Part shown: piece by piece, positions 45,215 to 55,971 of the stretch
Numbering within the stretch: position 1 is the first letter of the stretch
Layout of the letters: each line of letters starts with the position of its first letter
DNA from: Gymnothorax reevesii
Taxonomy: Eukaryota; Chordata; Actinopteri; Anguilliformes; Muraenidae
Length of the DNA stretch: 64,000 bases
Assembly: GCA_029721435.1 (NCBI GenBank)
Contig: CM056576.1
Span: forward strand, 115,052,666-115,116,665
Reading direction: 5' to 3'
The notes under the pieces: model-generated
The model's input: the letters and a program-made list of their open reading frames with translations, nothing else
Database searches by the model: none
What the model was told of the DNA's origin: nothing
Position numbers and translations under genes: made by a program

Positions 45215-45614
45215 GGCCTCAGAGCGCAGTAGTATGTGGCAGAGTCAGACAGCGCAGCTGCAGCTATCTCCAGATTAAAGGTCTTGTTAGACTTCTCATG
45301 ATGAGCAGTGAGTCCATCCTTGTAAGCATTTCCACGAGTACTGTAATTATTGAGTATGAACTCTGGGGATTTTTTCTCTCTCTGGATGTACCAGAAAAGA
45401 TCAGGAGCAGTGGAAGTAGTTTCATACCGACAATGCAGTTCTGCCCTCTCATGTTCTACGAGAAATTTTGAGGGTTTTTGATGGACAGTGTCACCTTGTG
45501 TGTCACCTGAAAAACATTGCATAAGAACAGAAATACCATGAACTGTATAATTGCATCTTTATGTCACATCATATGGGGCTCAGCAAAGTATCAGTTATCT
45601 CAAACGTGTTAAGG

Positions 45615-45645
<31 letters not shown>

Positions 45646-45736
45646 TTTTTTTTTTGCTTGTTGGACTGTAAATGAAAAGAAAATCAAGTATTTTCTTACC
45701 TATTGAGTGAAGGAGTAACATGAATAAGGGAAGCAT
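45215..45736 (-). CDS. V6: TCR alpha/delta variable segment, family D
   Basis: Leader exon 45736-45700 (M-L-P-L-F-M-L-L-L-H-S-I, GTAAG donor, phase 1). V exon 45506-45215 after a CAG acceptor, open: G-D-T-Q-G-D-T-V, A-E-L-H-C-R-Y for Cys23, L-F-W-Y-I-Q-R-E around Trp41 (other families here have W-Y-R-Q), K-S-N-K-T-F-N-L-E-I and D-S-A-T-Y-Y-C-A-L-R-P. Related to V11 (59180) and the relic at 52679. A conserved promoter-like block lies about 65-110 bp upstream. Intact. Confidence 0.92.
45617..45654. repeat. (ATT)n microsatellite and T-run in the V6 intron
   Basis: About nine ATT units followed by a T-run, within the V6 intron. Confidence 0.9.
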
Positions 45737-45799
45737 TTCTGTTGGTATTCTCAGTGTAGAAGTCTTTCTCTGTCTTCCCTCTTGGTGGTGTAGAACAGC

Positions 45800-45847
45800 T
45801 CAGTGCTGAAGAGGTTTTACTCTTGTAGCTCTTGTATTACCCGCCCC
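45800..45847 (-). promoter_or_regulatory. Conserved upstream block of V6
   Basis: Plus-strand phrases gctgaagaggtttt, cttgtagct and gtattacccgcccc recur with few changes upstream of V11 and of the leader stub at 11724. On minus this is a GGGGCGGGT box (GC-box-like) about 100 bp before the ATG. Putative V promoter. Confidence 0.5.
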
Positions 45848-45849
45848 CT

Positions 45850-46413
45850 GCAGCCTCTGGTGGTTCTGAGTGGTCATGTCTTTCATCTACAACATAGGCA
45901 TTAGTTTATCGATTATAATTGTGAGTTGAATGCTCAAGGCTAGCATATCATCAAAGCTATATTACTTTCAATATCAAATGCATCCTGTTTTCAGACCTTT
46001 AAATGTAATAAGCATTGCTTAGGTTCAGTTCTTAGACTGCAGAAAACTCAAATAAATGATGAGGGAAATATTGCACAGTGAGATGATGACATCTTGTGTC
46101 ACACTGTATGTATTACAGAACACTGCATCTGAGAGGAGTGGCGTTTCTTCAATAGCACTTCAATGATTGCTGACAGGCATCTTTACTGGCTGAAGCAACA
46201 ATGAAGAAATATTTGGGTAATATCAGTTTCCAGTAATCTGTGTCTTTTTGTGCCTGAACTAAATGCATCGACATTTACAAAGTTTCAATTTTTTGCACGT
46301 TTCATTTTTCCGTGTGTGGGATCCTTTTCAGGATGAAAAGCGTGATTTTTAAATGCATACTGCAACAGCATATAGGTAAAAGGAAGTATGTTATGAATTG
46401 CTACCTTGTCTCA
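45850..46413. other. Spacer between V6 and V7
   Basis: No gene seen. 46090-46110 (gatgacatcttgtg) resembles phrases upstream of V11 and near 14335, consistent with shared duplicated flank. Confidence 0.4.
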
Positions 46414-46452
46414 GGTTTTTGCTACAGAGTTTATAGGTTTCCTGTCACTGTG
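46414..46452 (-). other. 23-type RSS of V7
   Basis: Heptamer CACAGTG (46452-46446), 23-bp spacer, nonamer GCAAAAACC (46422-46414). Confidence 0.93.
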
Positions 46453-47114
46453 GGCTGCAGGGCACAGTAGTACAGTGCAGAGTCTGTCAATACAGCAGAT
46501 GAGATCTCCAGATCCACTTGCTTGTTCTTCTTATCATGTTTAACACTGAATGGATTCTCTGTCTTCTCCTCAGAACCTATATAGATGAGAATGAGGAATT
46601 CTGGTTTGGATCCAGGATACTGCCGATACCAGTGCAGACCGGTTGGATTAACTGCTGAGTAGGTGCATGACAGAGTAACACTGTTGCCATCCAGAACACG
46701 CTTTTCTTCAGATGTTGATTTAATCGTATCCTTTGCAAGGCCATTACCTGGTGACAAATTATATGTTATATATAATTATGTAGTATGAGGGTGCTGGGAA
46801 CAGTTCATTTGCCCAACAAACCTTTCCATTTTACAACCTAAGAAGCATATATCTATTTTGCTTTGTTTCTTGAGGGTAAAACTATCTTTTTTCCTGATTT
46901 CATCAACATTTTTAAGATTTGAAGAGTGTAATTAAGGTCCCGAGAATGTATATACTTACATTTTATGATACACACAGATTATTTGCTCATGCTTAGCATT
47001 TGGACTTTCACACCCAATAAAATTTGATCAGACTAGAAGTGAGACAAATAATAGATATGAAATGAGCCGCTTACCCATTATTGATAAAAATACAAGAAAT
47101 AAACAGCACTGCAT
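46453..47114 (-). CDS. V7: TCR alpha/delta variable segment, family C
   Basis: Leader exon 47114-47075 (M-Q-C-C-L-F-L-V-F-L-S-I-M, GTAAGC donor, phase 1). V exon 46747-46453, open: G-N-G-L-A-K-D-T-I, T-L-S-C-T-Y, L-H-W-Y-R-Q-Y-P-G-S-K-P-E-F, Q-V-D-L-E-I-S-S and D-S-A-L-Y-Y-C-A-L-Q-P. Shares the C'' E-E-K-T segment with V4. Upstream box aactccaccc about 94 bp 5' of the ATG. Intact. Confidence 0.93.
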
Positions 47115-47207
47115 CTCGGTAACTGGGAGAAATAAAAGCTGACTAAAAACGCAGTGAGACTAGAGCTCTGGTCTTTACTCAAATTCCCCTCAAAAGTTTA
47201 GCAGGAA

Positions 47208-47217
47208 ACTCCACCCA
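47208..47217 (-). promoter_or_regulatory. Upstream box of V7
   Basis: Plus-strand aactccaccc (one change from aactcctccc of V4/V5) about 94 bp 5' of the ATG. Inferred. Confidence 0.35.
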
Positions 47218-48039
47218 CACAGTGACTGCATTTCCTCAGGACACAAAACACATCTACTCCACAACTCTGCAGTTACAAAGGGGGATATTCTGTCTGAGTA
47301 ATCATATTCAGTGTAAACAGAACTGTTTCTGTAATGGAAGCCCTCGTTGCAGTGGCAGCTCATCGAGCAGAATTACGCATTTTTCATTCATGCATTAGCA
47401 TTTTTATAAACTCTCTGACTTTTTTTTTTTATAAAACACAATATAAGTAAACATTTACAGAGAGGAAGAAGTCTGCACAGCAGATTAATACCAAAATATT
47501 GGGGCCAAAGGAAGACACAGCACTGCGAGTCTTCTTCGTGAAATGATGTGATCCCAACAGGTGGGGCTCATTGTGTGGTCGGTCAGGATTGAAATTTTCT
47601 GCATAATTATAATTTAGAAATAAAAGCTAAACAAGGCATCATGACTTTGTCAAAAACATTAGACTGATTTCTTAATTGAATCTTTTGAGTTCTCAAGTTA
47701 TAGCTCTTATTTATGCAATTTGTAGTTATTCATGTTTTAAGATATCTTAAGGATTAGACAGATTGAAAAATGCCACAGTCTGAGTCACAGAGTAATAAAA
47801 CCAAATGGCCATATTTTTGCCGAATCACAAGTCGAAAATCAAGATTTATGGGTGGGAGAAACTTATTCCGGAACTTAAGCCTCCGACACTGGATCCTCAC
47901 ACTTCTTACTTGGATGGCAACTCATTTTAATAATACACAACTATATTATGTATGCGCTTATATATTGCAATGTTGCTCAAGAAAATCCATCCATTATCTA
48001 CACCGCCTCTTTCTCATTAGGGTCACGTTAAAACTGGGA
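47218..48039. other. Intergenic DNA, no gene seen
   Basis: No V exon or RSS. A T-run near 47421-47430. Confidence 0.45.
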
Positions 48040-48350
48040 GTCTACCCTAGCTGACTGTGGGTGAAAGACCTGGGACTTACCCTGGACAGCTCACAAATCC
48101 ATCGCAGGGCGTGCACACAATTCACACTCCATTCACTCACACATTCATACCTGTGGGCACTTTAGAGTCTCCAGTTAGCCCAGTGTGCCTGTCTTTGGAC
48201 TGTGGGAAAAAATGGGAATACCCGGAGGAAACCCATATGAATTTGGGGAGGACATGCAAACTCCACACAAAAAGGTCCAAGGGCGGATTGAAACCCATGA
48301 CATTCTTGCTGTGAACCGGTAGCACTACCCACTGCACCACCATGCTGTCC
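48040..48350. repeat. Dispersed fish repeat, copy 2
   Basis: Better preserved copy of the repeat at 940-1170: ctggacagctcacaaatcc, ggactgtggg, ggaggaaaccc, ggacatgcaaactccacac, ending in ctacccactgcaccaccatg. Non-coding. Confidence 0.7.
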
Positions 48351-48473
48351 CCTGCTCAAGATGAAAGATGAAATGAAAGGTTTAAAACATCACGAAAAGC
48401 ATTATGGCGGGTCAAACATAATCATGTTTCAGTGTTGTACTTATGCAATGCTCCTTGGGTTCAAGTAGTGTCA

Positions 48474-48511
48474 GGTTTTTGTACTGAGTTTATGGTTTTC
48501 CTGTCACTGTG
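48474..48511 (-). other. 23-type RSS of V8
   Basis: Heptamer CACAGTG (48511-48505), 22-bp spacer, nonamer ACAAAAACC (48482-48474). Confidence 0.93.
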
Positions 48512-49207
48512 GGCCTCAAGGCACAGTAGTACAGACCAGAGTCTGTCACTTCAGCAGAGGAGAGCTCCAGGCGCACAAGCTTATTTTTATTTTCATTTAT
48601 TACTGCAATGCCTCCTTTCTCTTCCCTCTCTTTATATCTGTTTATGAGGATGATGAATTCAGGTTTTGAATTGGTATGTTGCCGATACCAGAGTAGATCA
48701 TCTGCTTGACTCGATGAAGTATAGTTGCATGACAGCGAGACCCCGCCGCTCTCCAAAGCATAAGCTGATTTTGTTTGTGATGAGATTCCATCCTGAAAAC
48801 TGTCACCTTCAAGAAATATAAATAAACACATTTTTGCATTTACTGTGTCCCATTTACTAATTCAGATTCAAAATGAAAACAATCTACTGTATATACAATC
48901 CAGATGGAGCTTATCCATTGGTAACACTTTTCATTGCGCTGAAAATAGTCACACTCAATGATGCAGCAGTTACTCAATTACACGTTGTTTCAATTACAAC
49001 TATGATTTACTGATGTTATCCGTACTTCCATCTTAATAGTTCTTGTTGAAAAGATTCTGGAGGGTGTCTGTCAAAACGCAAATTTTGTAAAATAACTTTC
49101 ATCCCAGCAGTGTTGAAGATTTAGGGAAACAACCATAAAGACAAAAGAAGTACTGAATAGCACTCACCCACCACTGTTGCCAATAGAAGTAAATACAGTA
49201 GCATCAT
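48512..49207 (-). CDS. V8: TCR alpha/delta variable segment, family A
   Basis: Leader exon ends at 49168 before a GTGAGT donor and starts at one of two adjacent ATGs (49207 or 49204): M-M-L-L-Y-L-L-L-L-A-T-V-V. V exon 48806-48512, open: G-D-S-F-Q-D-G-I-S-S, S-L-S-C-N-Y, L-L-W-Y-R-Q-H, R-L-E-L-S-S-A-E-V and D-S-G-L-Y-Y-C-A-L-R-P. The acceptor reads TTGAAG rather than the usual CAG/TAG. Sister of V1; differences fall mostly in CDR1, CDR2 and the last codons. Upstream box about 124 bp 5'. Confidence 0.9.
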
Positions 49208-49330
49208 GACAGCTGTCAGAAAGAGCAGTAGAAACACTGACTTCGAAGACAACTAAAAAAAGAATATACCGTTCACTTTGACTGCCTGAGCATAGTTTCG
49301 CAAGTAACCCCTCTCAGTCACAGATTATTA

Positions 49331-49340
49331 AGCCCCTCCT
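49331..49340 (-). promoter_or_regulatory. Upstream box of V8
   Basis: Plus-strand agcccctcct about 124 bp 5' of the ATG, matching the V1 box at 2116. Inferred. Confidence 0.35.
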
Positions 49341-49525
49341 AGGGCTGTTCAACGCCCATGATGAGCACTGTTGTCATATATATATTTGTTTTTTTTCTTT
49401 TCTTGCAGTAATACAACTGACCTGAAAAATAGCCTCCTCAAACATGCTATTTTCAGCATTATCACACAAAATTTAACTACATTTCCACTTTTTTTTTGCA
49501 ATTCACTTATTCACTCATTGCCATA

Positions 49526-49526
<1 letters not shown>

Positions 49527-49595
<69 letters not shown>

Positions 49596-49596
49596 A
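49527..49596. repeat. (TA)n microsatellite
   Basis: Two long TA runs separated by a short A-run, just 3' of V9 on its strand. Confidence 0.92.
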
Positions 49597-49680
49597 TCAT
49601 AATCCTGCCATATGCTGTTAAGCTTGCTTCAAATAGAGTTCTTTAGTCAGGTAGTCTGTCATGCTTATAATATGCTATCA

Positions 49681-49718
49681 AGTTTTTGTGCTTTGACAAT
49701 GTGTTTCCTGTCACTGTG
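49681..49718 (-). other. 23-type RSS of V9
   Basis: Heptamer CACAGTG (49718-49712), 22-bp spacer, nonamer ACAAAAACT (49689-49681); last nonamer base differs from consensus. Confidence 0.9.
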
Positions 49719-50303
49719 GGCTCCATGGCACAGTAGTACAATGCAGAATCTTTGACTTCAGTGGATGATATCTCCAGATTAACTTGTCTTGCAGTTTTAT
49801 TGAGTGTAACTGACAAACGTGGGAATGGAGGATCAGCTCTTGTAACGAATGAGGTGGACTCCACAATGAGTAGGAGAAATTCAGGTTTACATTTGGGAAG
49901 TTGTCGATACCATTGTAGATTATAAGCTGAGCCAGTGTAGGTGCATGACAATATAGCACTGCTACCCTCCGCTGCAGTGACTGCATTAGTTTTTGGCGTG
50001 ACTGCATCTTCAAAACTCTTGCCTGAAAAAAAAAAAATATATATATGTATATATATATTATATATATATACACACACGCATACATATACAGTACATAAAT
50101 AGGAATGACAAATATTTTCATGTGTCATTAATTCTTGCAGATGGAAGATCTAATTATGAATTGTAGAAGATCATGATAAAATTAGAATCCAATTCATTAT
50201 AAATGCTTTGCAATTCTGAATGAAGATCCCCAATTGAAATACAAGTGTAAGATTTATACTTACCTACCATGGTAGAGAATACAATAAGTATAAAGTGCTG
50301 CAT
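49719..50303 (-). CDS. V9: TCR alpha/delta variable segment, family E
   Basis: Leader exon 50303-50264 (M-Q-H-F-I-L-I-V-F-S-T-M-V, GTAAGT donor, phase 1). V exon 50022-49719 after a T-rich CAG acceptor, open, 304 nt, the longest here: G-K-S-F-E-D-A-V, I-L-S-C-T-Y, L-Q-W-Y-R-Q-L, R-Q-V-N-L-E-I-S-S and D-S-A-L-Y-Y-C-A-M-E-P. The C'' to D region is extended by a few residues, with R-A-D-P-P-F-P-R. FR2 has an extra Cys (P-K-C-K-P-E-F) where its relatives have Ser. A TA microsatellite lies in the intron. Only member of its family seen. Confidence 0.91.
50036..50078. repeat. (TA)n microsatellite in the V9 intron
   Basis: Interrupted TA runs about 15 bp from the V9 splice acceptor. Confidence 0.85.
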
Positions 50304-50404
50304 CAGGATTTTTAATTAAGAAACACTGACAGAAGCACAGCCTGTATAGAATACTTAGATTTATAGACTGTACCATTCTTCACTCTACCTTTCTTTTTAA
50401 CAGG

Positions 50405-50414
50405 AAATTCCCCC
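50405..50414 (-). promoter_or_regulatory. Upstream box of V9
   Basis: Plus-strand aaattccccc about 102 bp 5' of the ATG, a weaker form of the aactcctccc box. Inferred. Confidence 0.25.
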
Positions 50415-51159
50415 ACTCATGGATTGTTAAGCTCCACCTCAGACTTTTTCATTGTTTGATGCAATTGCACTGAAATCGTTAAGGATGCATCTTCAATGAT
50501 TTTTTTTTCTTCCTCTTCATGATTGATTTGACTCAAAATTTTCATTGTTAGTGGACATTACATTATTTTTCGCATGAAGATAAATGCATTGGACGGGAAT
50601 CCAATTAGATGATCGGTGACGCTGAATGACAGACCGAGCAGAAGGTGGCAGTGTTGTGGGCGAGACACGGGTTCTATTAAATTTTAATAAAATATTGAAA
50701 ACCTAATATTATTTTGTATGAACAGATACCAAAAGGGCCATATCCATTAATATGAGAAACTACATTTCTGGCACAGAAAGTTGTGCACTGTAAAAAAAAA
50801 AGTTTAGTGTGGTCACTAAACTGTAATCTGCGGAAGATATTTCATGGCACATATTTCATAATTTTGATTGGAAGGAAGGAAATAATTTATTTAAAGAAAG
50901 CAGCACATTGATTCTTAAGTCACAGACATTTTTTCATTTTTAAAATTATTCAGGAAATGTAAGTGATGAGTAATCAATACAAGCTGCGTAAGCTATTGTT
51001 AGTTTGTAAAAATTTCTATGTGGCCTCCTCATCTGATCAGAAAAAAAACAACATATGTGACTTTATGGTATCACAATAAGGACTTTTAATCAAAAGAAAA
51101 AGGAAAAAAAAACAGACAAAAGCTACCTTGAATGAAAAATATGCATAGGGGTTACTTAC
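50415..51159. other. Gene-free DNA between V9 and the solo leader
   Basis: I looked for the V exon that should belong to the leader at 51160 and found neither an exon nor an RSS. Confidence 0.5.
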
Positions 51160-51199
51160 CAACCATTGCTAAAAAGATGCAAAACAAGCAGGGCAGCAT
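51160..51199 (-). pseudogene. Solo TCR V leader exon with no V exon
   Basis: 40 nt reading M-L-P-C-L-F-C-I-F-L-A-M-V in the usual phase 1 with a perfect GTAAGT donor. The upstream box aactcctcct (51299-51308) is kept at the usual 100 bp. No V exon lies before V9 at 50022, and V9 has its own leader. So this is a remnant whose V exon was lost, or in principle an alternative distal leader for V9. Confidence 0.8.
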
Positions 51200-51298
51200 T
51201 ATGATAGCTGTTTGAAATGAACTGATTTTTGGTTTAGCTTGAACACTCTGACTCCCTTGCATCAGTCTGACAGCAGACTCCTCATGCATCGACAGTTA

Positions 51299-51308
51299 AA
51301 CTCCTCCT
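51299..51308 (-). promoter_or_regulatory. Upstream GGAGG-type box of the solo leader
   Basis: Plus-strand aactcctcct 100 bp 5' of the solo leader ATG. Conserved although the gene is gone. Confidence 0.35.
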
Positions 51309-52671
51309 CTGGGCACAAAACGTAACTGTAATCACACCCTGTATGGTTCACAGAAAGATCACTTTGAGGAAATTACCATCCAAAAAAAATCAAGCTTACT
51401 TAATTCAGTGAGCAATCTAAAAATATACTTACATACCTTGGGTTGACTTGACAAATTAAAGCTTCGAGAGCAATTAAATTTTAGGAAATGACATTTGATA
51501 TACTGGCATAGATTGTCTCGTCTTTTCACAAAAACACATATCACATTGACTGCTTAATTGGCTGGAAATTAGTGACCATTTGTCAGACTGGTAAAGATTT
51601 TGACTGTTTTGATGAATATTATATGAAGGAAATAATATTAATAATAACGAAAGAAAACTAGTCATCAGATATACAGTCTGACCACAGAAGATCTAAATCT
51701 AACATCACGAGGGAGAAATGAATTTAAATGTTATGTTTGATTTTATTTGGGGTAATTTAGTGCTTTCATGATATTCCAACCTAAAATCAAAGGTTAACTT
51801 TGCAAGTTTGTCCTGATGAAGGCTGTAAGGCCGAAACATGCTAACAACTACTAGTCAGAATTAATGAAGTCTTTCTTTTACTTTTTGTCGAGTGCCTGGA
51901 TCTATTCTTTTTTATTCTTAGATTTTTATCCCCCTTGATCCAAGAGCACTGACTTTACTCCTGTTTTATCTTCCGTTGAGCACCTGGTTGGATTCTTTGT
52001 TTTTTAACTATGCAAGTTTGTTTGTTTTCTGCGCGATCATATTTTTGTCTCAATTCGCTGACATCTCCCCACGATCTGCTAGCTTCCTGGCCTTGAATTC
52101 ACTGTAAAAAAAAAAAAAAAAACAATAAAAAACCAGGCTCTGGAGACCGCACAGGCATCACAAACTGGAAATAAACACGACATACCAAACCACACTCCGG
52201 CCAATCACCGACAAGAGTTGACAGATATGGAAGCATGAGAGGGAGGGAACTATGGGAGGGAGGGGGGAGCTACCTCTGTTTTGTTCGACTTCGAATGTCA
52301 ACAGAAGTGATGTCAAACACACATGCATAGTGCACCTTTAATTTTTGTCGTAATGATCACAACTTGTTTTTGGTTCCATATGATGAAGTATATAAATCTG
52401 CACTAAAATGGTTTTGTCTCGAACTTCATTGACTGATAAGTACAGCCATCTAACCTTGGCCCTTGATGGCGTGGCTCTAAAACAAACATTGAAAATACTT
52501 TTGAACTGGGAGCACTACCTGCAGTACAGTTACGCTGATGCAAACAAATGTGTTACTTTTTGGTAAACTAAAGTCTTTATGCAATACATTGACTAATTTG
52601 AATGGATTATCAGGACACATGGCTTAGTAGAGGAAGGAGATTTGAGGTATGAGGAAAGGACCAAACTCAAA
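51309..52671. other. Intergenic DNA, no gene seen
   Basis: Includes a stretch near 51810-52010 with two gatcttt/ggatctattctt-like phrases and an A-run at 52107-52123. No gene recognised. Confidence 0.45.
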
Positions 52672-52678
52672 CAGTGTG

Positions 52679-53223
52679 GGCCTCAGAGCTCAGTATTGTG
52701 GCAGCGTCAGACAGCACAGAAGCAGCTACCTTCAGATTAAAGGTTTTTTAAAAATATTTCATGGTCAGCTGTGAGTCGTTCGACATAGCCCTTTACATGT
52801 TCATTTTATTTACTGAGCATGAGCTTTGGTGACTTGATCACTTGCTGAATGTAGCAGAAAATATGGAACACTGTCTCTAGTTTCAGACGGGGACTCTAAT
52901 GACGCCTTTTCCTTTTCAGTCAATGACACAAATGTGTGATTTTGATCCAAAACTTCAACAATAATAATAACGCTACATATACTATACAAAAGTGCAGAAC
53001 AATATAGCAGACTAATGAGTGAAAAACTTCAAAGTTGCAATACAAACAAATGCAGAAAGCAGCTACCACTAGTGCGTATTCACAGTGCAACAAGATGTCT
53101 GACGATCAATGCACCATGAGCTCCAAAGGTGTAGGCCTAAATTTAATCTATAATGCAATATGTTGCTCCAAACATGAAATTTTTACCTATTAAAAAAAAT
53201 AAACAATACTGACACATTCCATT
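52679..53223 (-). pseudogene. Degraded family-D V gene
   Basis: Similar to V6 and V11 along its length: gtgggcctcagagctcagta, ggcagcgtcagacagcac and agctaccttcagattaaagg. The family-D heptamer CACACTG is kept (52678-52672), but the nonamer is poor. A small deletion destroys the Y-Y-C motif, a T-run insertion lies near 52745, and the FR2 Trp region is scrambled. A possible leader relic lies at 53223-53187 (TTTAATAG before GTAAAA), containing stops. Non-functional. Confidence 0.8.
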
Positions 53224-53486
53224 CAATGAGTAAAGCCCAAGCTCGAAGTGAAGAAAGGTCAGTGACCTTGAAAAAAAAAATGGGATTAGCCTGTGCTCTA
53301 TCAGTCAAAAATCCTAGGACTAAAGGCATGGTTTTCCACATAATTTATCAATCATGTTTAGAGACCCTTGAAATGACAAAGCGTGAACTAATCAAGCAAT
53401 ACGATTTGGAAAAATCTCTTTGCTAAGTAATCTAATTAGCAACGAGATGTTCTGCCAGTTTTTTAACATCATTCAACAGTTTTTTT

Positions 53487-53697
53487 GTACCATCCCAACT
53501 TTTTTAGAACATGCTGCTGTCATCAAGTTCAAAATGAGCTGATATTTAAAAAAAAGAAACAAATTAATCAGTTTCAACATCTGATATATTGTATTTGTAT
53601 GATTTTCAAACAAATAGAAAGGTCAAATGATTTGAAAATCATTGCATTTTATTTACATTTTATGCAGCGTTCCAACTATTTTGGAAATTGGGTTTTA
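53487..53697. mobile_element. Tc1/mariner end relic, second subfamily
   Basis: Phrases ccatcccaacttttttagaac, tcaacatctgatatattg, gatttgaaaatcattgcatt and a degenerate terminal repeat ttttggaaattgggttt match the subfamily of the fragment at 22244. No transposase. Confidence 0.6.
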
Positions 53698-53901
53698 TTT
53701 AACATGGTACTTTCCAAGAAAAAAAAAAAAAAGAAGAAAAGGTACTAAAACATGGTAGTCAAAGTTTGTTTTGAATTAGAATCCTTTCTATGACTCACAA
53801 AACGTCACACATCAATAATTGACCTCTGTTTTGTCATGAGGTTAATCATGATTGGTCCATTTCTGAGTTATTTTCATTTTCATCACACACAATACTGAAT
53901 A

Positions 53902-53962
53902 CTGACGTTGCATCTAAATAACTGTCTATTTGATATAGACAGTTATTCGGATGCAACATCAG
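53902..53962. repeat. 28-bp hairpin (inverted repeat, 5-bp loop)
   Basis: Arms 53902-53929 and 53935-53962 are complementary at 25 of 28 positions. Outside the hairpin, a direct repeat (ctaaaacatggt, then gtcaaagtttg) occurs on both sides, near 53745-53770 and 54045-54070. Looks like a small MITE or a foldback structure. Confidence 0.8.
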
Positions 53963-54509
53963 TATGAGGTAGGAACACTAAATATGGTGCTTTTCAAAAA
54001 AATACATAAATAAATGAGCAAAAAAATAGAATAAAAAAAAAAAAACTAAAACATGGTGGTCAAAGTTTGGTTTTGAAACATTACATCAGCCCTCATTTAT
54101 TAAACGTGCTTACACCAAAAAACTGGGTGTATAACAAATCTCCTGCAAGGATCGCCATTTATCAATCTGCACGTGAGTGAACAGTCCACAAAAATCTCAC
54201 GCCAGGTCTAACCAGGTGAACGCAGATTTGAAACCAGCAAACAACATGCAGGAATGAGGGCAGCGATCGAAATTATTAATAATATGCAGCGATTTGGACG
54301 TCATGCTGTTGTTGCTTTTATTAGTAAAATGAATAAATAGGTAAAATAAACAAGACACCTGTGTTGAAAAATTGATTAAACTTATATTTTGAGACAACAG
54401 CCTGCTTGTCAGGCCAGACGGCTGACAATAACAATCAATTTGATTAGACACAATGCGTGGCTTGACAGATATGCAGTGTGGTATGTCAGATGCTCATCCA
54501 GTCAGATAT

Positions 54510-55641
54510 TGTTAAGATTAACGAAATTAACCACTTGCGAGAACCAGTAAAATGCAAAATGGAGGCTTTATTTATGATAGGGGAAACCCCCCAACAGAGC
54601 AGGCAACAGTACAGAGACCACAATCCAAAATGGCCGAAATCCTGAATTGTAAACAGGGCACTAATCACAAAAATAATGGTCAGAGGAAAAAGATTCAAAG
54701 CACAAGAAAGCGGCAAAGTACAGGGAGAATGCAAAACTCGGTAGTCAAGGACGGTCCAGTCAGAAATATAATCACAATGGGTAAAAGGCAAAATGAACGT
54801 GGCACAGGTAAGCATGAGAGAACGATCTGACAAAGCAGTGCTGTGAAGAGACATCTAATATACGTTTCAGGGAGGTCACATAATAACAGAACACAGGTGC
54901 CAGCAGTGAGACTGATTACAAGGGAGCAACACATTAGGGAGAACCTAATCACATGAAAAAGGCAAAAGCCAAAACGCGGACAGGGATCACAAGACAGCCT
55001 ATAGACAGAACAACAGATCTGGTTAGGGATTTCTAAGTGCACACAGAGAGTGGCAGAACAGAGATTGGACAGGTGCAGAGAATCTGCAAGAAACACAGCA
55101 AAGTAGATTGAGTGAAGGCAAGAGGCAGAGATGAGAACAGGGCAAGTGCTGAGAGCTTGTTAATCAATTAGTAAGTTCAGCTATACAATCTCGAGTGCTT
55201 GTCAGTAAGTTAGTCTTATATACACAATGCTAGTCTTGGTTAGTAAACTAACAAAATAACAAACTGTTAGTATGTGTTAGTTAGATAGAAAAAGTAAGGG
55301 GAAGGAAGTAAACAAGATGGGGAAGGAAGATTGAAACCAGAAACCATTAAATCACCCGAAGGAGTGAGATGCATTACTGAGGCTGTGAACAAAGACAAGA
55401 GCAAGGACAAGACAGGGGGAGAAATAGTGCAATGCATAGAAAATCAAAACATGGACTGGAATAATCTATGGTTCTAAGTAAAACATGGAAAATCAAAACT
55501 AATGCAATGCATGAAATAAATAAGCAACCAAATACACCATACATAATCCTAACGGATAGTCAGACATGGCAATGAATCAAAATACACATGAGGCAGTCAG
55601 AACAACGCAAGGCAAGGCAAGACAAAATCAGAATCACAACA
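54510..55641 (-). mobile_element. Solo LTR (Gypsy-type) with 5-bp target duplication
   Basis: On minus it starts TGTTGTGATTCTG and ends AATCTTAACA (1132 bp), flanked by GATAT on both sides (54505-54509; 55642-55646). AATAAA polyadenylation signal on minus near 54575. Direct actaac-type repeats lie inside (55190-55285). The same LTR family occurs inverted at 40695-41500. A solo LTR arises by recombination between the two LTRs of a full element. Confidence 0.85.
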
Positions 55642-55971
55642 GATATATACTGAACAACAAAAGAAACGCAACTTAATTAATGGCAGACTGGAAAATAAGT
55701 TTGCGCATAATTATTTTAGAAAATCAAATTTATTGGCGCATGCACATTTACACTCATTTCATCAAACTTTTCTTTATTTTTCCCGTCACTTTGAGTAACC
55801 ACAAGAGTACATTAACTAACTAGCTAACTACCGTGATCACATTTTGACAATAGCAGATCTTCTATTGTTAGAGGAATACGATTCTGTCTGAGAGGAATTT
55901 TCAGCTCAGAGAAGATCTGCTCAAGGAAAGTGACAAGTGGCTGCTGGTTTTATGTAGCACATAATATGGTG

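Larger units (their letters stand above)
48040..49520. repeat. Segmental duplication block A2 (pairs with 940-2300)
   Basis: Holds the dispersed repeat, V8 and its upstream flank in the same order as block A1; similarity ends beyond the T-run near 49488, shortly before a TA microsatellite. Confidence 0.85.

Noticed and set aside
54486..55096. Overlapping minus ORFs of 122 and 133 residues
   Set aside because: Lie within or across the end of the solo LTR; no conserved domain.
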